Source: CBDCUQ01 sp965222835 (GTDB lineage Bacteria > Pseudomonadota > Alphaproteobacteria > Rhizobiales > Hyphomicrobiaceae). Taken from it: a stretch of DNA of 64,000 nucleotides. The translations under genes and the position numbers were made by a program. The notes under the pieces are model-generated. The model was not told where the DNA came from. It saw only the letters and a list, made by a program, of their open reading frames with translations, and searched no databases. Every line of letters begins with the position of its first letter. Position 1 is the first letter of the stretch. The stretch covers positions 1,488,001 through 1,552,000 of the forward strand of contig CBDCUQ010000004.1 of assembly GCA_965222835.1 (NCBI GenBank), in the 5' to 3' direction. Shown piece after piece: positions 16,870 to 25,465 of the stretch.

Positions 16870-17550
16870 TTAGCGCAACCAAAATGACCGCTGCAGAAGG
16901 TCTGGCAGCTCTGAGACATCTGATATCACTGCATCCGCCCCCAGTGTGCCGACCGGCTCACCACTGTATCCGTGGGTTACCAAGACAATTCGGCATCCGG
17001 CGGCACGGGCCGCCTCCAGATCCGCGCGGCTGTCTCCAAGCATGACCGCGTCGCCTGTGGCCGTGCCAAGCTCCTCCAGCGCCTTCAAGATGAGGTCGGG
17101 GGCCGGTTTGAGCGCTAGACCCGGTAGGCTCGCGGCCACGGCATCAAACATCTGGCGGATCGAAAGAGCCTCCAGGATTGCGTGGGTCAGATCCTGTGGT
17201 TTGTTGGTTGCAATACCGAGCGCTGTGCCCTCCTTGGACAAGCGCAATAGGAGATCGGCCATCCCTGGATAGAGACGTGTCAGGCAGGCAGGGGTCTCTC
17301 GGTACGACACCAGGAACCGCTTTAGGATATCATCCACGTCTGCGCGCGAACGTGCCTGGCCGCTGCTCCCAAGCGCCCGCTCGACAAGCAGCCGCGCGCC
17401 GCTACCGACATATGATTTCACTGTTGCAAGATCGAGAGGCGGGATACTGGCACCTGCCAAGGCGTCGTTCAAAGCTGCAGCGATATCCGGCGCGCTGTCG
17501 ACGAGCGTCCCGTCAAGATCGAACAGGATTGTGCGCCGCCGCTGGTTCAA
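16870..17550 (-). CDS. gph: Phosphoglycolate phosphatase (HAD family)
   Basis: 226-residue HAD hydrolase that clears 2-phosphoglycolate. Motif I is FDLDGTLVDSAPDI, motif II is GIATNKP, motif III surrounds KPAPDLI, and motif IV is MLGDSRADLEAARAAG. The helical cap (about 20-85) fits the Gph group. The start appears to be TTG 17550, which overlaps the tautomerase stop by four bases (TTGA). No ATG or GTG precedes the catalytic motif, so coupled initiation at TTG is the best reading. Other HAD phosphatases such as pyrophosphatase PpaX are close relatives. Confidence 0.9.
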   Translation of the reverse strand: MNQRRRTILFDLDGTLVDSAPDIAAALNDALAGASIPPLDLATVKSYVGSGARLLVERALGSSGQARSRADVDDILKRFLVSYRETPACLTRLYPGMADLLLRLSKEGTALGIATNKPQDLTHAILEALSIRQMFDAVAASLPGLALKPAPDLILKALEELGTATGDAVMLGDSRADLEAARAAGCRIVLVTHGYSGEPVGTLGADAVISDVSELPDLLQRSFWLR

Positions 17551-17936
17551 AGCTCACCGGTGAGGAATTGGGCACGCCCCAAACCGAACGACCAGTCCTC
17601 GTCGGTGCAGGTTACCATGTTGATCATGACGTCGCTTGGCTTGATCCCGCATGACGTTTCGAGCTTCTCAACCATGAGCCGGTAAAACTGCTCTTTCTGC
17701 TCACGCGAACGCGGCCTCGTTGTCACTTGGATGAACACAAAGCTGGAGGTGCGGGGGATATCAAGCCCCGTGTCCTCCATGATCATGCGACTTGGCTCAT
17801 ACTCGTTCACGATCTGATACCGGTCTCTCTCGGGCACGCCGAAGGCTTCCAACATTACGCGATGCGCGGTATCTAGGAGTGTCTTCAGCTCAGCATCTGT
17901 CCGGCCTTTGTAGAGGTCGAATCTCAGTAGTGGCAT
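17547..17936 (-). CDS. Tautomerase family protein
   Basis: 129-residue tautomerase-superfamily protein. After Met removal, Pro1 (PLLRFDLYKGR) would be the catalytic base, as in 4-oxalocrotonate tautomerase and cis-CaaD/MSAD relatives. The double-length size suggests a fused beta-alpha-beta pair, with the second half around SSFVFIQVTTRPRSREQKEQF. The substrate cannot be named. It lies between pgk and gph, overlapping gph by four bases, so it is in the same operon. Confidence 0.85.
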   Translation of the reverse strand: MPLLRFDLYKGRTDAELKTLLDTAHRVMLEAFGVPERDRYQIVNEYEPSRMIMEDTGLDIPRTSSFVFIQVTTRPRSREQKEQFYRLMVEKLETSCGIKPSDVMINMVTCTDEDWSFGLGRAQFLTGEL

Positions 17937-17970
17937 CGTGCGTCTCCCTCTTATCGGCTTTGTTTTTCGA

Positions 17971-19170
17971 TCAGGACGCGAGTGCGGCTACGCCAGGCAA
18001 CTCCTTGCCCTCCAGCCACTCCAGAAACGCGCCACCGGCTGTCGATACGTAGGTGAAGTCGTTTGTGACCCCGGCGGCGTTGAGCGCTGCAACCGTGTCT
18101 CCGCCGCCGGCAACGGAGACGAGCGCTCCCGACTTCGTCAGGCTTGCCGCCTCGCGTGCGAGTGCAAATGTGCCCTCACCGAATGGCGCCAACTCGAATG
18201 CGCCCATCGGGCCATTCCACAGCAGTGTTCTGCAGGCCTTTATAACCCCTGTCATCTCTTCGATGGAGGCCGGTCCGATATCCAAAATCATGCCTTCCAT
18301 CGGAACCTTGTGGATGCTTACGGTTTCGCTCGGGGCGCCCGACTTGAACTCGCGCGCGACGACAGCATCCTTGGGTAAGACGATCTGGCAACCGGTCCCT
18401 TTGGCGGCGAACATGATCTCGCGCGCTTGATAGTGGAATTCCGGCTCAACAAGGGATTGCGCCAAGAAGACGCCCATGGACTGGAGAAATGTGTTCGCCA
18501 TGCCGCCGCCGATAATGAGCTTATCGACTTTGGACACGAGATTGAGCAGGATCGGAATCTTCGTCGACACTTTGGCACCACCGACGACCGCTGCAGTGGG
18601 ACGCTTCGGGTCTTCGAGCGCCGCCTTGAGGGCGTTGATTTCTCGCATCAGCTCCGGTCCTGCATAGGAGGGAAGATGCTTTGTGATGCCCGACGTCGAC
18701 GCATGCGCGCGATGAGCCGCAGAAAACGCATCGTTGACGTAAAGGTCGCCGAGCTTGGCCAACGCAGCAGAGAACTCGGGGTCATTCTTCGTTTCGCCCG
18801 CATGGAACCGCGTGTTTTCGAGGACGGCGATGCTGCCGGGTCGAAGGGCATCAACCACCTCGGACGCCGCCAGTCCAATACAGTCGGCTGCAAATTGAAC
18901 CGGCTGGCCGACAAGGCGGGAGAGCTCTTCCGCCACGGGCTTGAGGGAATTCTCTTTATCGGGGCCCGCCTTGGGCCGGCCGAAGTGCGAGAGCACAATG
19001 ACGCGCGCGCCGCGTTGGGATAGGTCGTGCAGACCCTCAACTATTCTTTGAAGGCGGGTGGCATCGGACACCTTTCCGTCCCGCATGGGCGCATTGAGGT
19101 CGGCGCGATACAGGACGCGCTTGCCGCTCAGATCGAGCCCTTCCGTTGTCTTAAGCTTCGTCAGGTCCAT
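17971..19170 (-). CDS. pgk: Phosphoglycerate kinase
   Basis: 399 residues, normal family length. It transfers phosphate from 1,3-bisphosphoglycerate to ADP in glycolysis and runs in reverse in gluconeogenesis. Signature VLYRADLNAPM (family RxDxNVP region), SHFGRPK substrate site, VLENTRFHAGE, the hinge GGAKVSTKIP, the nucleotide site NGPMGAFE and the C-terminal SVAGGGDTVAAL are all present. First gene of the leftward run pgk-tautomerase-gph-ccdA-thiD. No gap or fbaA is adjacent in the window, although these often neighbour pgk. Confidence 0.97.
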   Translation of the reverse strand: MDLTKLKTTEGLDLSGKRVLYRADLNAPMRDGKVSDATRLQRIVEGLHDLSQRGARVIVLSHFGRPKAGPDKENSLKPVAEELSRLVGQPVQFAADCIGLAASEVVDALRPGSIAVLENTRFHAGETKNDPEFSAALAKLGDLYVNDAFSAAHRAHASTSGITKHLPSYAGPELMREINALKAALEDPKRPTAAVVGGAKVSTKIPILLNLVSKVDKLIIGGGMANTFLQSMGVFLAQSLVEPEFHYQAREIMFAAKGTGCQIVLPKDAVVAREFKSGAPSETVSIHKVPMEGMILDIGPASIEEMTGVIKACRTLLWNGPMGAFELAPFGEGTFALAREAASLTKSGALVSVAGGGDTVAALNAAGVTNDFTYVSTAGGAFLEWLEGKELPGVAALAS

Positions 19171-19330
19171 TGACTTCCGTCGCCTCCCGCAGGGTTTTGC
19201 GGGGCTCTACTGGCGATTGATGGTGAGCGCAAGGGGCATTGCAGCCCGCAATAGGCGTAGACCGAAAATTGGCCTCAGACGCCGGCCGTCCGGACGGGCG
19301 GCGGATAACGGCCAGTGTCATCGTGCACGT

Positions 19331-19346
19331 GGCCGGACGTCCGGCC
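19331..19346. repeat. Perfect 16-bp GC palindrome after metF
   Basis: GGCCGGACGTCCGGCC is its own reverse complement and ends one base before the metF stop codon complement at 19348. Related GC-rich sequence (gccggccgtccggacgg) occurs at 19281-19297. There is no T-run, so a standard terminator is not supported; it may stall transcription or bind a protein. Confidence 0.6.
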
Positions 19347-19347
19347 G

Positions 19348-20271
19348 TTAGACGGCCTTGCGGGCTTCAAGGGGCGCAGTTTTCAGAGGCCTTAGGCCCA
19401 ATAGGTGACAGATTGCGTAAACGAGGTCCGCCCGGTTGAGCGTGTAAAAATGAAATGTCTTGATGCCTTCGTCGACCAGATCCATGGCTTGTTCAGTGGC
19501 GACGGCGGCGGCAACCAAATGTGTCGTCTTTGGATCGTCTTCGAGACCTTCGAAACGGCGTGCCAGCCACGCTGGTACGCTGGCGCCGGCCCTGACCGCA
19601 AAGCCCGCGACCTGCCTGAAATTATGAATGGGGACGATGCCTGGTGTAATTGGGATCCAGATACCGGCCGCGCGCGCGCGTTCGAGAAACCGCAGGTAGT
19701 GCGTGTTGTCGAAGCCAAATTGCGTGATGATGCGGTCGGCGCCAGCATCGACTTTGGCTTTTAGATTGTCCATGTCCGCCGCAAGGGAGGGACTTTCGGG
19801 ATGCTTTTCCGGATAGCCCGCGACAGAGATCTCAAAACCTGCAATCTTCTTCAGGCCCGCGACCAATTCGGCCGCATTGGCGTAGCCTCCGGGATGTGGC
19901 TCATACTTTGAGCCGATGCCGCTTGCCGGGTCGCCACGCAACGCCACAATGTGGCGCACGCCGGCCTCCCAGTAGGCTTTCGCGACGTCGTTTACCTCGT
20001 CCTTGGTTGCATCAACACAGGTAAGGTGAGCCGCCGGCCGCAGATCCGTTTCTTTGATAATGCGCGAAACCGTTGCGTGCGTGCGTTCGCGTGTCGAGCC
20101 ACCGGCTCCATACGTTACGGAAACGAACTCAGGAGCAAGTGGTGCGAGCCTTTTGATGGCGCCCCAAAGGGCTTCTTCCATCTTTTCGGTCTTGGGAGGA
20201 AAGAACTCGAATGAGACGTCAATCTCTCCCGAACCGAGCAGGCGGCTCTTCCGTTCCTTGGCCGCGATCAT
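19348..20271 (-). CDS. metF: 5,10-methylenetetrahydrofolate reductase
   Basis: 307-residue TIM-barrel flavoprotein that reduces methylene-THF to methyl-THF for methionine synthesis. Key stretches: VSFEFFPPKTEKMEE at the N-terminus, FVSVTYGAGGSTRERT (FAD/folate site), PAAHLTCVDATKDEV, VALRGDPASG, ISVAGYPEKHPES and ITQFGFDNTHYLRFL. Length is normal. It begins two bases after the ArsR-methyltransferase stop, so the two genes form one operon under the palindromic operator at 21306-21325. Confidence 0.96.
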   Translation of the reverse strand: MIAAKERKSRLLGSGEIDVSFEFFPPKTEKMEEALWGAIKRLAPLAPEFVSVTYGAGGSTRERTHATVSRIIKETDLRPAAHLTCVDATKDEVNDVAKAYWEAGVRHIVALRGDPASGIGSKYEPHPGGYANAAELVAGLKKIAGFEISVAGYPEKHPESPSLAADMDNLKAKVDAGADRIITQFGFDNTHYLRFLERARAAGIWIPITPGIVPIHNFRQVAGFAVRAGASVPAWLARRFEGLEDDPKTTHLVAAAVATEQAMDLVDEGIKTFHFYTLNRADLVYAICHLLGLRPLKTAPLEARKAV

Positions 20272-20273
20272 AG

Positions 20274-21293
20274 CTATGCCCTCTCAAGTTTGCGGTGGGA
20301 CTTTGCTTCGTCCGAACGTTTTGCAGGCCGGCGAGCCAACCAGATTGAAACCGTTAGTTTCTGGCTCCCGTTTGTCCCGGCCGGCTCAAGATTACGGGAT
20401 GACACGGCATCGAGGCCTGCGTCTTTGAGCCATTGGTGCACCTGCTGATCTGTGAACCCCAAGCGCTCGTGGGCCTGCTTTTCGCGGAGCATTTCCTGAT
20501 CGTGTGGTGCGAAATCGACAATGAGCAACTGTCCGCTCGGCGCCAAAACGCGCGCTGCCTCGCGGATGGCCAGCGCCGGTTCCGAGAGAAAGTGCAGCAC
20601 CTGGTGCATCACGATAGCGTCGGCAACGCTGTCGGCAAGCGAAAGGGCGTAGAGATCGCCATGGCGAACTTGCGCGTTCTCCAGACCTGCCGTCGAGAGC
20701 TTGCTCTGCGCATACGCAAGCATTGACTGGTTGAGATCGAGACCGAGACCGCGCTGATAGCGTCCTGCGAACAATTCGAGCGTGCGTCCTGTTCCTGTTC
20801 CAAGGTCGAGTAGGAGCTGGAAGGGTCCGGGGCCCAGCGCATCCAGCATCGCTGCTTCGACCTCCTGCTCGGAGACGTGAAGGCTTCGAATATTGTCCCA
20901 GGCCTCGGCATGGTCGCGAAAATACGTTTGCGCGGCCGTTTCGCGTTCGCGCTTCAGCGCTTCTGCACGCTCCCGATCACGCATCAGTTGAAGATCGGCC
21001 CTATCTACGGTGTCGAGAAGCCTACGGGTAAGACGCCCGCCTTCCGAACGATCTGACACATGGAAATAGGCCCAGCTTCCGTCGCGAAAGCGTTCGATGA
21101 GGCCTGCTTCGGCAAGCAGCTTCAGGTGGCGGCTGATCCGCGGCTGGCTCTGCCCGAGGATCTTGGTCAGATCTTTGACGTTGAGTTCTGCATTGGCAAG
21201 CAGCAGCAAAATACGCAAACGGGTCGGTTCGGCGGCAGCTTTCAGCGCCACCACAAGGTCGTGCGGACGAACCTGTTCAGTTGATCGGGTCAT
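20274..21293 (-). CDS. ArsR-family regulator fused to a SAM methyltransferase domain
   Basis: 339 residues. The N-terminal winged helix (about 8-100) has the ArsR recognition helix LGQSQPRISRHLKLLAEAGL. The C-terminal half is a class I methyltransferase fold with LLLDLGTGTGRTLELFA (SAM site) and VADAIVMHQVLHFL. The whole protein contains no cysteine, so it cannot be a thiol-based metal sensor of the classic ArsR/SmtB kind. The link to metF and the SAM-binding fold point to sensing SAM or SAH, as proposed for SahR-type regulators of the methionine cycle. It is probably autoregulated through the palindrome 13 bases upstream of its ATG. Confidence 0.9.
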   Translation of the reverse strand: MTRSTEQVRPHDLVVALKAAAEPTRLRILLLLANAELNVKDLTKILGQSQPRISRHLKLLAEAGLIERFRDGSWAYFHVSDRSEGGRLTRRLLDTVDRADLQLMRDRERAEALKRERETAAQTYFRDHAEAWDNIRSLHVSEQEVEAAMLDALGPGPFQLLLDLGTGTGRTLELFAGRYQRGLGLDLNQSMLAYAQSKLSTAGLENAQVRHGDLYALSLADSVADAIVMHQVLHFLSEPALAIREAARVLAPSGQLLIVDFAPHDQEMLREKQAHERLGFTDQQVHQWLKDAGLDAVSSRNLEPAGTNGSQKLTVSIWLARRPAKRSDEAKSHRKLERA

Positions 21294-21305
21294 GGGCTCG
21301 AAACG

Positions 21306-21325
21306 ATATAAAGATATCTTTATAT
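21306..21325 (-). promoter_or_regulatory. Operator palindrome for the ArsR-metF operon
   Basis: ATATAAAGATATCTTTATAT is a perfect 20-bp palindrome in an otherwise GC-rich sequence, 13-32 bases upstream of the regulator's ATG. ArsR proteins bind such AT-rich symmetric sites. Its position would block the promoter or early transcript, consistent with autorepression of the regulator and metF. Confidence 0.8.
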
Positions 21326-21383
21326 GTCAAGCAGGATCTCAAAACGCCTGCAATCCCGCCTCCGTCCCTCTTTGGATCAAGGG

Positions 21384-21398
21384 TTAACGGCCCGTTAA
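21384..21398 (+). promoter_or_regulatory. CtrA-type box (TTAA-N7-TTAA)
   Basis: TTAACGGCCCGTTAA matches the CtrA consensus TTAA-N7-TTAA exactly and sits within the inverted repeat GTTAACGG-c-CCGTTAAC (21383-21399). It is 82 bases upstream of the start at 21480, in the spacer divergent from the ArsR-metF operon. CtrA is the cell-cycle master regulator of alphaproteobacteria; binding here is predicted only. Confidence 0.6.
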
Positions 21399-21479
21399 CG
21401 GTGTACAGCTAGCCTCGGCGGCTTCCAGAAATGCGTTTCACACCATTTGCCAAGTTCGATCTGGCGGGGGCTCAGAACA

Positions 21480-22118
21480 ATGCGGATTGCTCATATCAAT
21501 AGGATCTTGCCGGCCGAACTCCCCGAAACATTGCCGCTCCACCTCGAGCAACGTGCCTCGCGCTTCTCAAATTCGTTGAAGCTTTGTCTGCTCATTCCGG
21601 CCGTCGCTCTGCTTTACCCGTTTGTTTTGCTCGGCTGGAACATAGTGGTCAATGCGGAGGTTCGTATGCTCTTGGCGTCGGACCTCGGCCTCGTCCTTAC
21701 GATCGGATTGGCGCTGGCGTTCTGGACCGTCTTGTTTGCTTGGCCCCTGAAAAACATCATAGTTTCCCATTGTCGACGGCGGTATGTGCGGATTGGCGAT
21801 GGCCGCGTGCGGGTCATTGAGGAGGGTCTCTTTGGTGGCAGAATCTGGGAGGAGCCGGTCGCGCGGTACACCGGTGTTGCCCATCATGTCCGCACCTCGC
21901 TGTCGGGCACCCGTCACGAGCTCATCCTGACGCACCCTGACCGGGAACGCAGCGTCCTTATTGCTGCCGCCCCAATTATCTCCCAGGCAGGATTCCGGCG
22001 GGTCTGCAAACTTCTCGGCCGTGCCGAAATTTCGTCCCGAGAGCTCTATAACGTTCGGATCTCAAGGGATCGGCGCGACGGTGCCGCGGAGCCCCAGATC
22101 AGTGGTGTGCCAGTCTGA
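21480..22118 (+). CDS. Conserved membrane protein of unknown function
   Basis: 212 residues. Two membrane spans (about 35-60, LCLLIPAVALLYPFVLLGW, and 70-95, GLVLTIGLALAFWTVLFAW) form a hairpin. A soluble domain of about 115 residues follows (VRIGDGRVRVIEEGLFGGRIWEEPVARYTGV), resembling PH-like beta-strand domains found after membrane hairpins. I do not recognise a named family. ATG 21480 (MRIAHINRILP) is preferred over an in-frame TTG at 21447. It lies behind a CtrA-type box and may be cell-cycle controlled. Confidence 0.72.
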   Translation: MRIAHINRILPAELPETLPLHLEQRASRFSNSLKLCLLIPAVALLYPFVLLGWNIVVNAEVRMLLASDLGLVLTIGLALAFWTVLFAWPLKNIIVSHCRRRYVRIGDGRVRVIEEGLFGGRIWEEPVARYTGVAHHVRTSLSGTRHELILTHPDRERSVLIAAAPIISQAGFRRVCKLLGRAEISSRELYNVRISRDRRDGAAEPQISGVPV

Positions 22119-22295
22119 AAAACGTGGAGGGGTCTCGAACGCGTCACAGGGGGATTATCCAAGGCAATTAAGTTGCCCACTAAAAGCCCCTTTGACGGAT
22201 TCCCTGCCGCGTGCTGATAGTAGGGGGTGTGCCCAGGCAGCCCCCCGACACAGCCCAGCGCTGCACTGGTCTCGAGTACGGAGCCTAGTTTGATA

Positions 22296-22895
22296 ATGCT
22301 GAACGTTTCTTCGGGGTCTAGGGTCAGCCGGCGGCGGACTTGGCCGATCTCCCTGGTGCTCATTGTTTCTACGGTACTGTTGGCAGGTGTCGAAGCGCGG
22401 GCCGAAACGGCGACCGGCTATATGCGTCGTGTGGCCAAGGAACTACTCGCAGCTTCGCGCACGGCCTCAGCCACGCAGTTTGCGGCAACAATTCGAAAAC
22501 ACGCGGATGTGCCGTCCATCGGATTAACCGCGCTTGGCTCATACTCGTCGCGTCTGCCGAAATCAGAGAGGCCCCGCTACTACAACGGCATGATCAACTT
22601 CATCGCCCGCTATGCGGCGAAGGAGGCGCCCAAATACCCGGTCGCGAAAGCCATCGTTGTCGGTGCCTCGCGCACGACGTCCGGCAAGATTTATGTCGAC
22701 AGCACGATCACGTTGCGCAGTGGCCAAAGCTATGACGTGCGCTGGCGGCTGGTTCGCCGCGGCGGCGGCTATAAAGTTCGTGAGGCCGAAGTCATCGGCT
22801 TTGAAATGACTTCTTTCCTCAACACGCTGTTCCAGAACTACATCTCCGATAACGGTGGCAACCCGCGCGTGCTGGTGATGGCTCTTAATCGCTAG
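22296..22895 (+). CDS. MlaC/Ttg2D-type phospholipid-binding protein
   Basis: 199 residues. A signal peptide (LVLIVSTVLLAGVEARA) is followed by the MlaC fold: YMRRVAKELLAASRTASATQFAATIRKHADVPSIGLTALG, then RYYNGMINFIARY and the C-terminal GFEMTSFLNTLFQNYISDNGG. Such periplasmic proteins carry phospholipid between the outer and inner membrane; some relatives serve hopanoid or other lipid transport. No mlaDEF genes are adjacent, so its ABC partner must be elsewhere. ATG 22296 has GGAG 11 bases upstream; a GTG at 22227 would put 23 non-signal residues before the signal peptide. A terminator follows. Confidence 0.85.
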   Translation: MLNVSSGSRVSRRRTWPISLVLIVSTVLLAGVEARAETATGYMRRVAKELLAASRTASATQFAATIRKHADVPSIGLTALGSYSSRLPKSERPRYYNGMINFIARYAAKEAPKYPVAKAIVVGASRTTSGKIYVDSTITLRSGQSYDVRWRLVRRGGGYKVREAEVIGFEMTSFLNTLFQNYISDNGGNPRVLVMALNR

Positions 22896-22924
22896 CGGGC
22901 GGTGCATTTGATAGCAATATTGCC

Positions 22925-22955
22925 AAGGCTGCCTGCCGTGAGGGCGGCCTTTTTT
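22925..22955 (+). terminator. Rho-independent terminator after the mlaC-like gene
   Basis: A 9-bp stem (aaggctgcc/ggcggcctt, one G-T wobble) with a 9-base loop and a run of six Ts, 30 bases after the stop. Confidence 0.88.
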
Positions 22956-23100
22956 GTCGGGGCGGATGCAGTTGTGGGCGTCTCGTCCAGCGGACCCCAC
23001 TTGGGGCCGAGGATCCCGAGAAAACCCGGTTTTGCACCTCTCGCCTTTCCAAATCACCCTCGCCTATGCCATACGCGAACCGAAACACAGCGAGTACAGC

Positions 23101-25377
23101 ATGGCCCGCAAAGGTAAGGCTGCGGAGAAACCGCACGACGGCGGGCTCCCAACAAAAGAGCAGATTCTCGAATTCCTTGCGTCCTACAAGGGCAAGGCGG
23201 GGAAGCGAGAGATTGCGCGCCAGTTTGGGATTACGGGCGGCGCGAGAGTTGCTCTCAAGCGCCGCCTTCAGGAGATGGCCGATGAGGGCCTGCTTTCCGG
23301 AACTCCGAAGGCGCTTCGTGGGAAGGGCTCGTTGCCGCGTGTTACGGTGTTGGAAATTACAGCGCGTGATGCCGATGGTGACCTCCTCGCTAAGCCTGCG
23401 GCGTGGGATGACTCGGACGGCGAAGCGCCGACGGTGCTCGTCCTCACAATGCAGAGGTCACAGCGCGTCGATCTCGATAGCCTTGGCATTGGTGATCGGG
23501 TTCTCGCGGAGATTTCACATCTCAAGGATCGCGATGTCGCCGGCTACCACTATGAAGCCAGGCCGATCAAAAAGATTGCTGCGGATGGGCGTCGCCTGCT
23601 CGGCATATTCCGCTCGCATGCCAAAGGCGGCGGGACGATCGAACCGATCACTCGCAAGGAACTACGTGCCTGGAGCATCCTAAAAGGTGATGAAGGCGAC
23701 GCCAAGGACGGTGATCTCGTTCGATTCACGCTTGCCAAAACCGGGCGCTTTAAGGCGCCGCGGGCGCGCGTTCTTGAGAGCCTCGGCAATCCAGATGACG
23801 AGCGCAAGATCAGTCTGATCGCTATTCACGCCTACGGCATACCTGACGAATTTCCCGATGCGGTTATTGCCGAGACCGGGCGGCTTGTTGCGCCGACACT
23901 TTCGGGAAGGACAGACCTCAGAGATATTCCCCTGATTACGATCGATCCGAAAGATGCGCGGGATCATGACGACGCCGTCTATGCGGAGTCCGATACGGAT
24001 TCCCGCAACTCGGGCGGCCATATTGTTATTGTGGCGATTGCGGACGTCGCGCACTACGTACGTCCCGCGTCACCCCTTGATCGCGAAGCGCGGCTACGCG
24101 GTAATTCGGTCTACTTTCCCGATCGTGTTGTACCGATGCTTCCGGAAAAGATTTCCAATGATTTGTGCTCACTGCGGGAAGCAGAGGAGCGGCCTTGCCT
24201 GGCCGTTCGCATGGTGTTTGACGCGAGTGGCAAGAAACGGAGCCACACCTTTCAGCGGGGCTTGATGCGTTCGGCCGCCAAGCTCTCCTATAGGGAAGCG
24301 CAGGCGGCGATTGACGGCAAGCCGTCGGCGAAATGCCGGCCGTTGCTTGAGAGTGTCTTGAAGCCGCTGTGGGCCGCCTATGCGGCGCTGGCCGCGGCCC
24401 GCGATGCGCGCCAGCCTCTCGCCCTCGACCTTCCCGAGCGCAAAATTGTGCTCGATAAGAAGGGCCGCGTCTCCCGTATTGTCACACCGGATCGCCTTGA
24501 AGCTCATCGTCTTATCGAAGAAATGATGATTCAGGCCAACGTGGCCGCAGCCGAAACGCTTGAGGGCAAAAGGACACCCTTACTTTACCGCGTACATGAT
24601 CAGCCCTCAAAAGAGAAGCTCAAGGCTCTGCGTGATTTTCTCGAAACGCTCGATATGAAGTTGCCACCGCAAGGTTCGCTCAAACCTGCCGCCTTCAATC
24701 GCATCCTTGCAAGAGCCAAGGCACTGCCTGTTCCGGAACTGGTCAACGAGGTTGTTCTGCGCGCCCAGGCGCAGGCCGTCTATGATCCCACGAACATCGG
24801 ACACTTCGGATTGAACCTTGCGCGCTATGCGCATTTCACGTCACCCATTCGCCGCTACGCCGATCTGATCGCACATCGCGCCTTGATCCGTGCCTTGAAA
24901 CTCGGAAAGGGCGGCCTATCGGATGAGGAGAAGCCGCAGCTCGCGGACGTCGCGCAACAGACCTCCGATGCGGAGCGCCGGGCAATGGCCGCAGAGCGTG
25001 AAACCATTGACCGGCTGATCGCGGCGCATCTTGCCGATCGCGTGGGGGCGGAATTTCAAGGCCGTGTTGCGGGTGTCACGCGCTCCGGCCTCTTTGTCCG
25101 TCTTACGGAAACCGGTGCTGATGGTTTCGTGCCCGCATCAAGCCTCGGCCGCGACTACTATGAGCATGTCGAGGAGGCGCACGCTCTTGTCGGAACGCGC
25201 ACCGGCGAAGCCTTTCGGCTGGGCGACGATGTTGTTGTGCAGCTCGTTGAGGCAATCCCAACGGCGGGGGCCCTTCGTTTTGATATGATATCTGAGGGCA
25301 AACGGGGTCACGTCAAGCCCATCAAGGGAGTCCGAGGCAAGCGGATTCCGCGCAAACGCAGACCGGGGCGGCGCTAA
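23101..25377 (+). CDS. rnr: Ribonuclease R
   Basis: 758-residue 3'-5' exoribonuclease of the RNB family that degrades structured RNA. The N-terminal helix-turn-helix/cold-shock part includes GKREIARQFGITGGARVALKRRL. The RNB catalytic region starts with IDPKDARDHDDAVYAE, with the metal-binding aspartates, and holds FTSPIRRYADLIAHR near its end. An S1 RNA-binding domain (FQGRVAGVTRSGLFVRLTETGADGFVP) and a short basic tail (RGKRIPRKRRPGRR) follow. The start is ATG 23101; an upstream in-frame extension to 22954 overlaps the terminator of the previous gene and is not real. The rnr-DUF983-NUDIX order is common in Hyphomicrobiales. Confidence 0.96.
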   Translation: MARKGKAAEKPHDGGLPTKEQILEFLASYKGKAGKREIARQFGITGGARVALKRRLQEMADEGLLSGTPKALRGKGSLPRVTVLEITARDADGDLLAKPAAWDDSDGEAPTVLVLTMQRSQRVDLDSLGIGDRVLAEISHLKDRDVAGYHYEARPIKKIAADGRRLLGIFRSHAKGGGTIEPITRKELRAWSILKGDEGDAKDGDLVRFTLAKTGRFKAPRARVLESLGNPDDERKISLIAIHAYGIPDEFPDAVIAETGRLVAPTLSGRTDLRDIPLITIDPKDARDHDDAVYAESDTDSRNSGGHIVIVAIADVAHYVRPASPLDREARLRGNSVYFPDRVVPMLPEKISNDLCSLREAEERPCLAVRMVFDASGKKRSHTFQRGLMRSAAKLSYREAQAAIDGKPSAKCRPLLESVLKPLWAAYAALAAARDARQPLALDLPERKIVLDKKGRVSRIVTPDRLEAHRLIEEMMIQANVAAAETLEGKRTPLLYRVHDQPSKEKLKALRDFLETLDMKLPPQGSLKPAAFNRILARAKALPVPELVNEVVLRAQAQAVYDPTNIGHFGLNLARYAHFTSPIRRYADLIAHRALIRALKLGKGGLSDEEKPQLADVAQQTSDAERRAMAAERETIDRLIAAHLADRVGAEFQGRVAGVTRSGLFVRLTETGADGFVPASSLGRDYYEHVEEAHALVGTRTGEAFRLGDDVVVQLVEAIPTAGALRFDMISEGKRGHVKPIKGVRGKRIPRKRRPGRR

Positions 25378-25465
25378 ACCGGTGGGCTGTGCCGGTGGGA
25401 TCTTGTCGGAGACCATGTGGCTGCTTGGCGCTTGACCTCAGAGGCAACCTGTAGGACCAAAGCGC

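Noticed and set aside
22954..23100. N-terminal extension of RNase R
   Set aside because: It overlaps the terminator of the preceding gene and lacks family similarity; the ATG at 23101 begins a normal RNase R.
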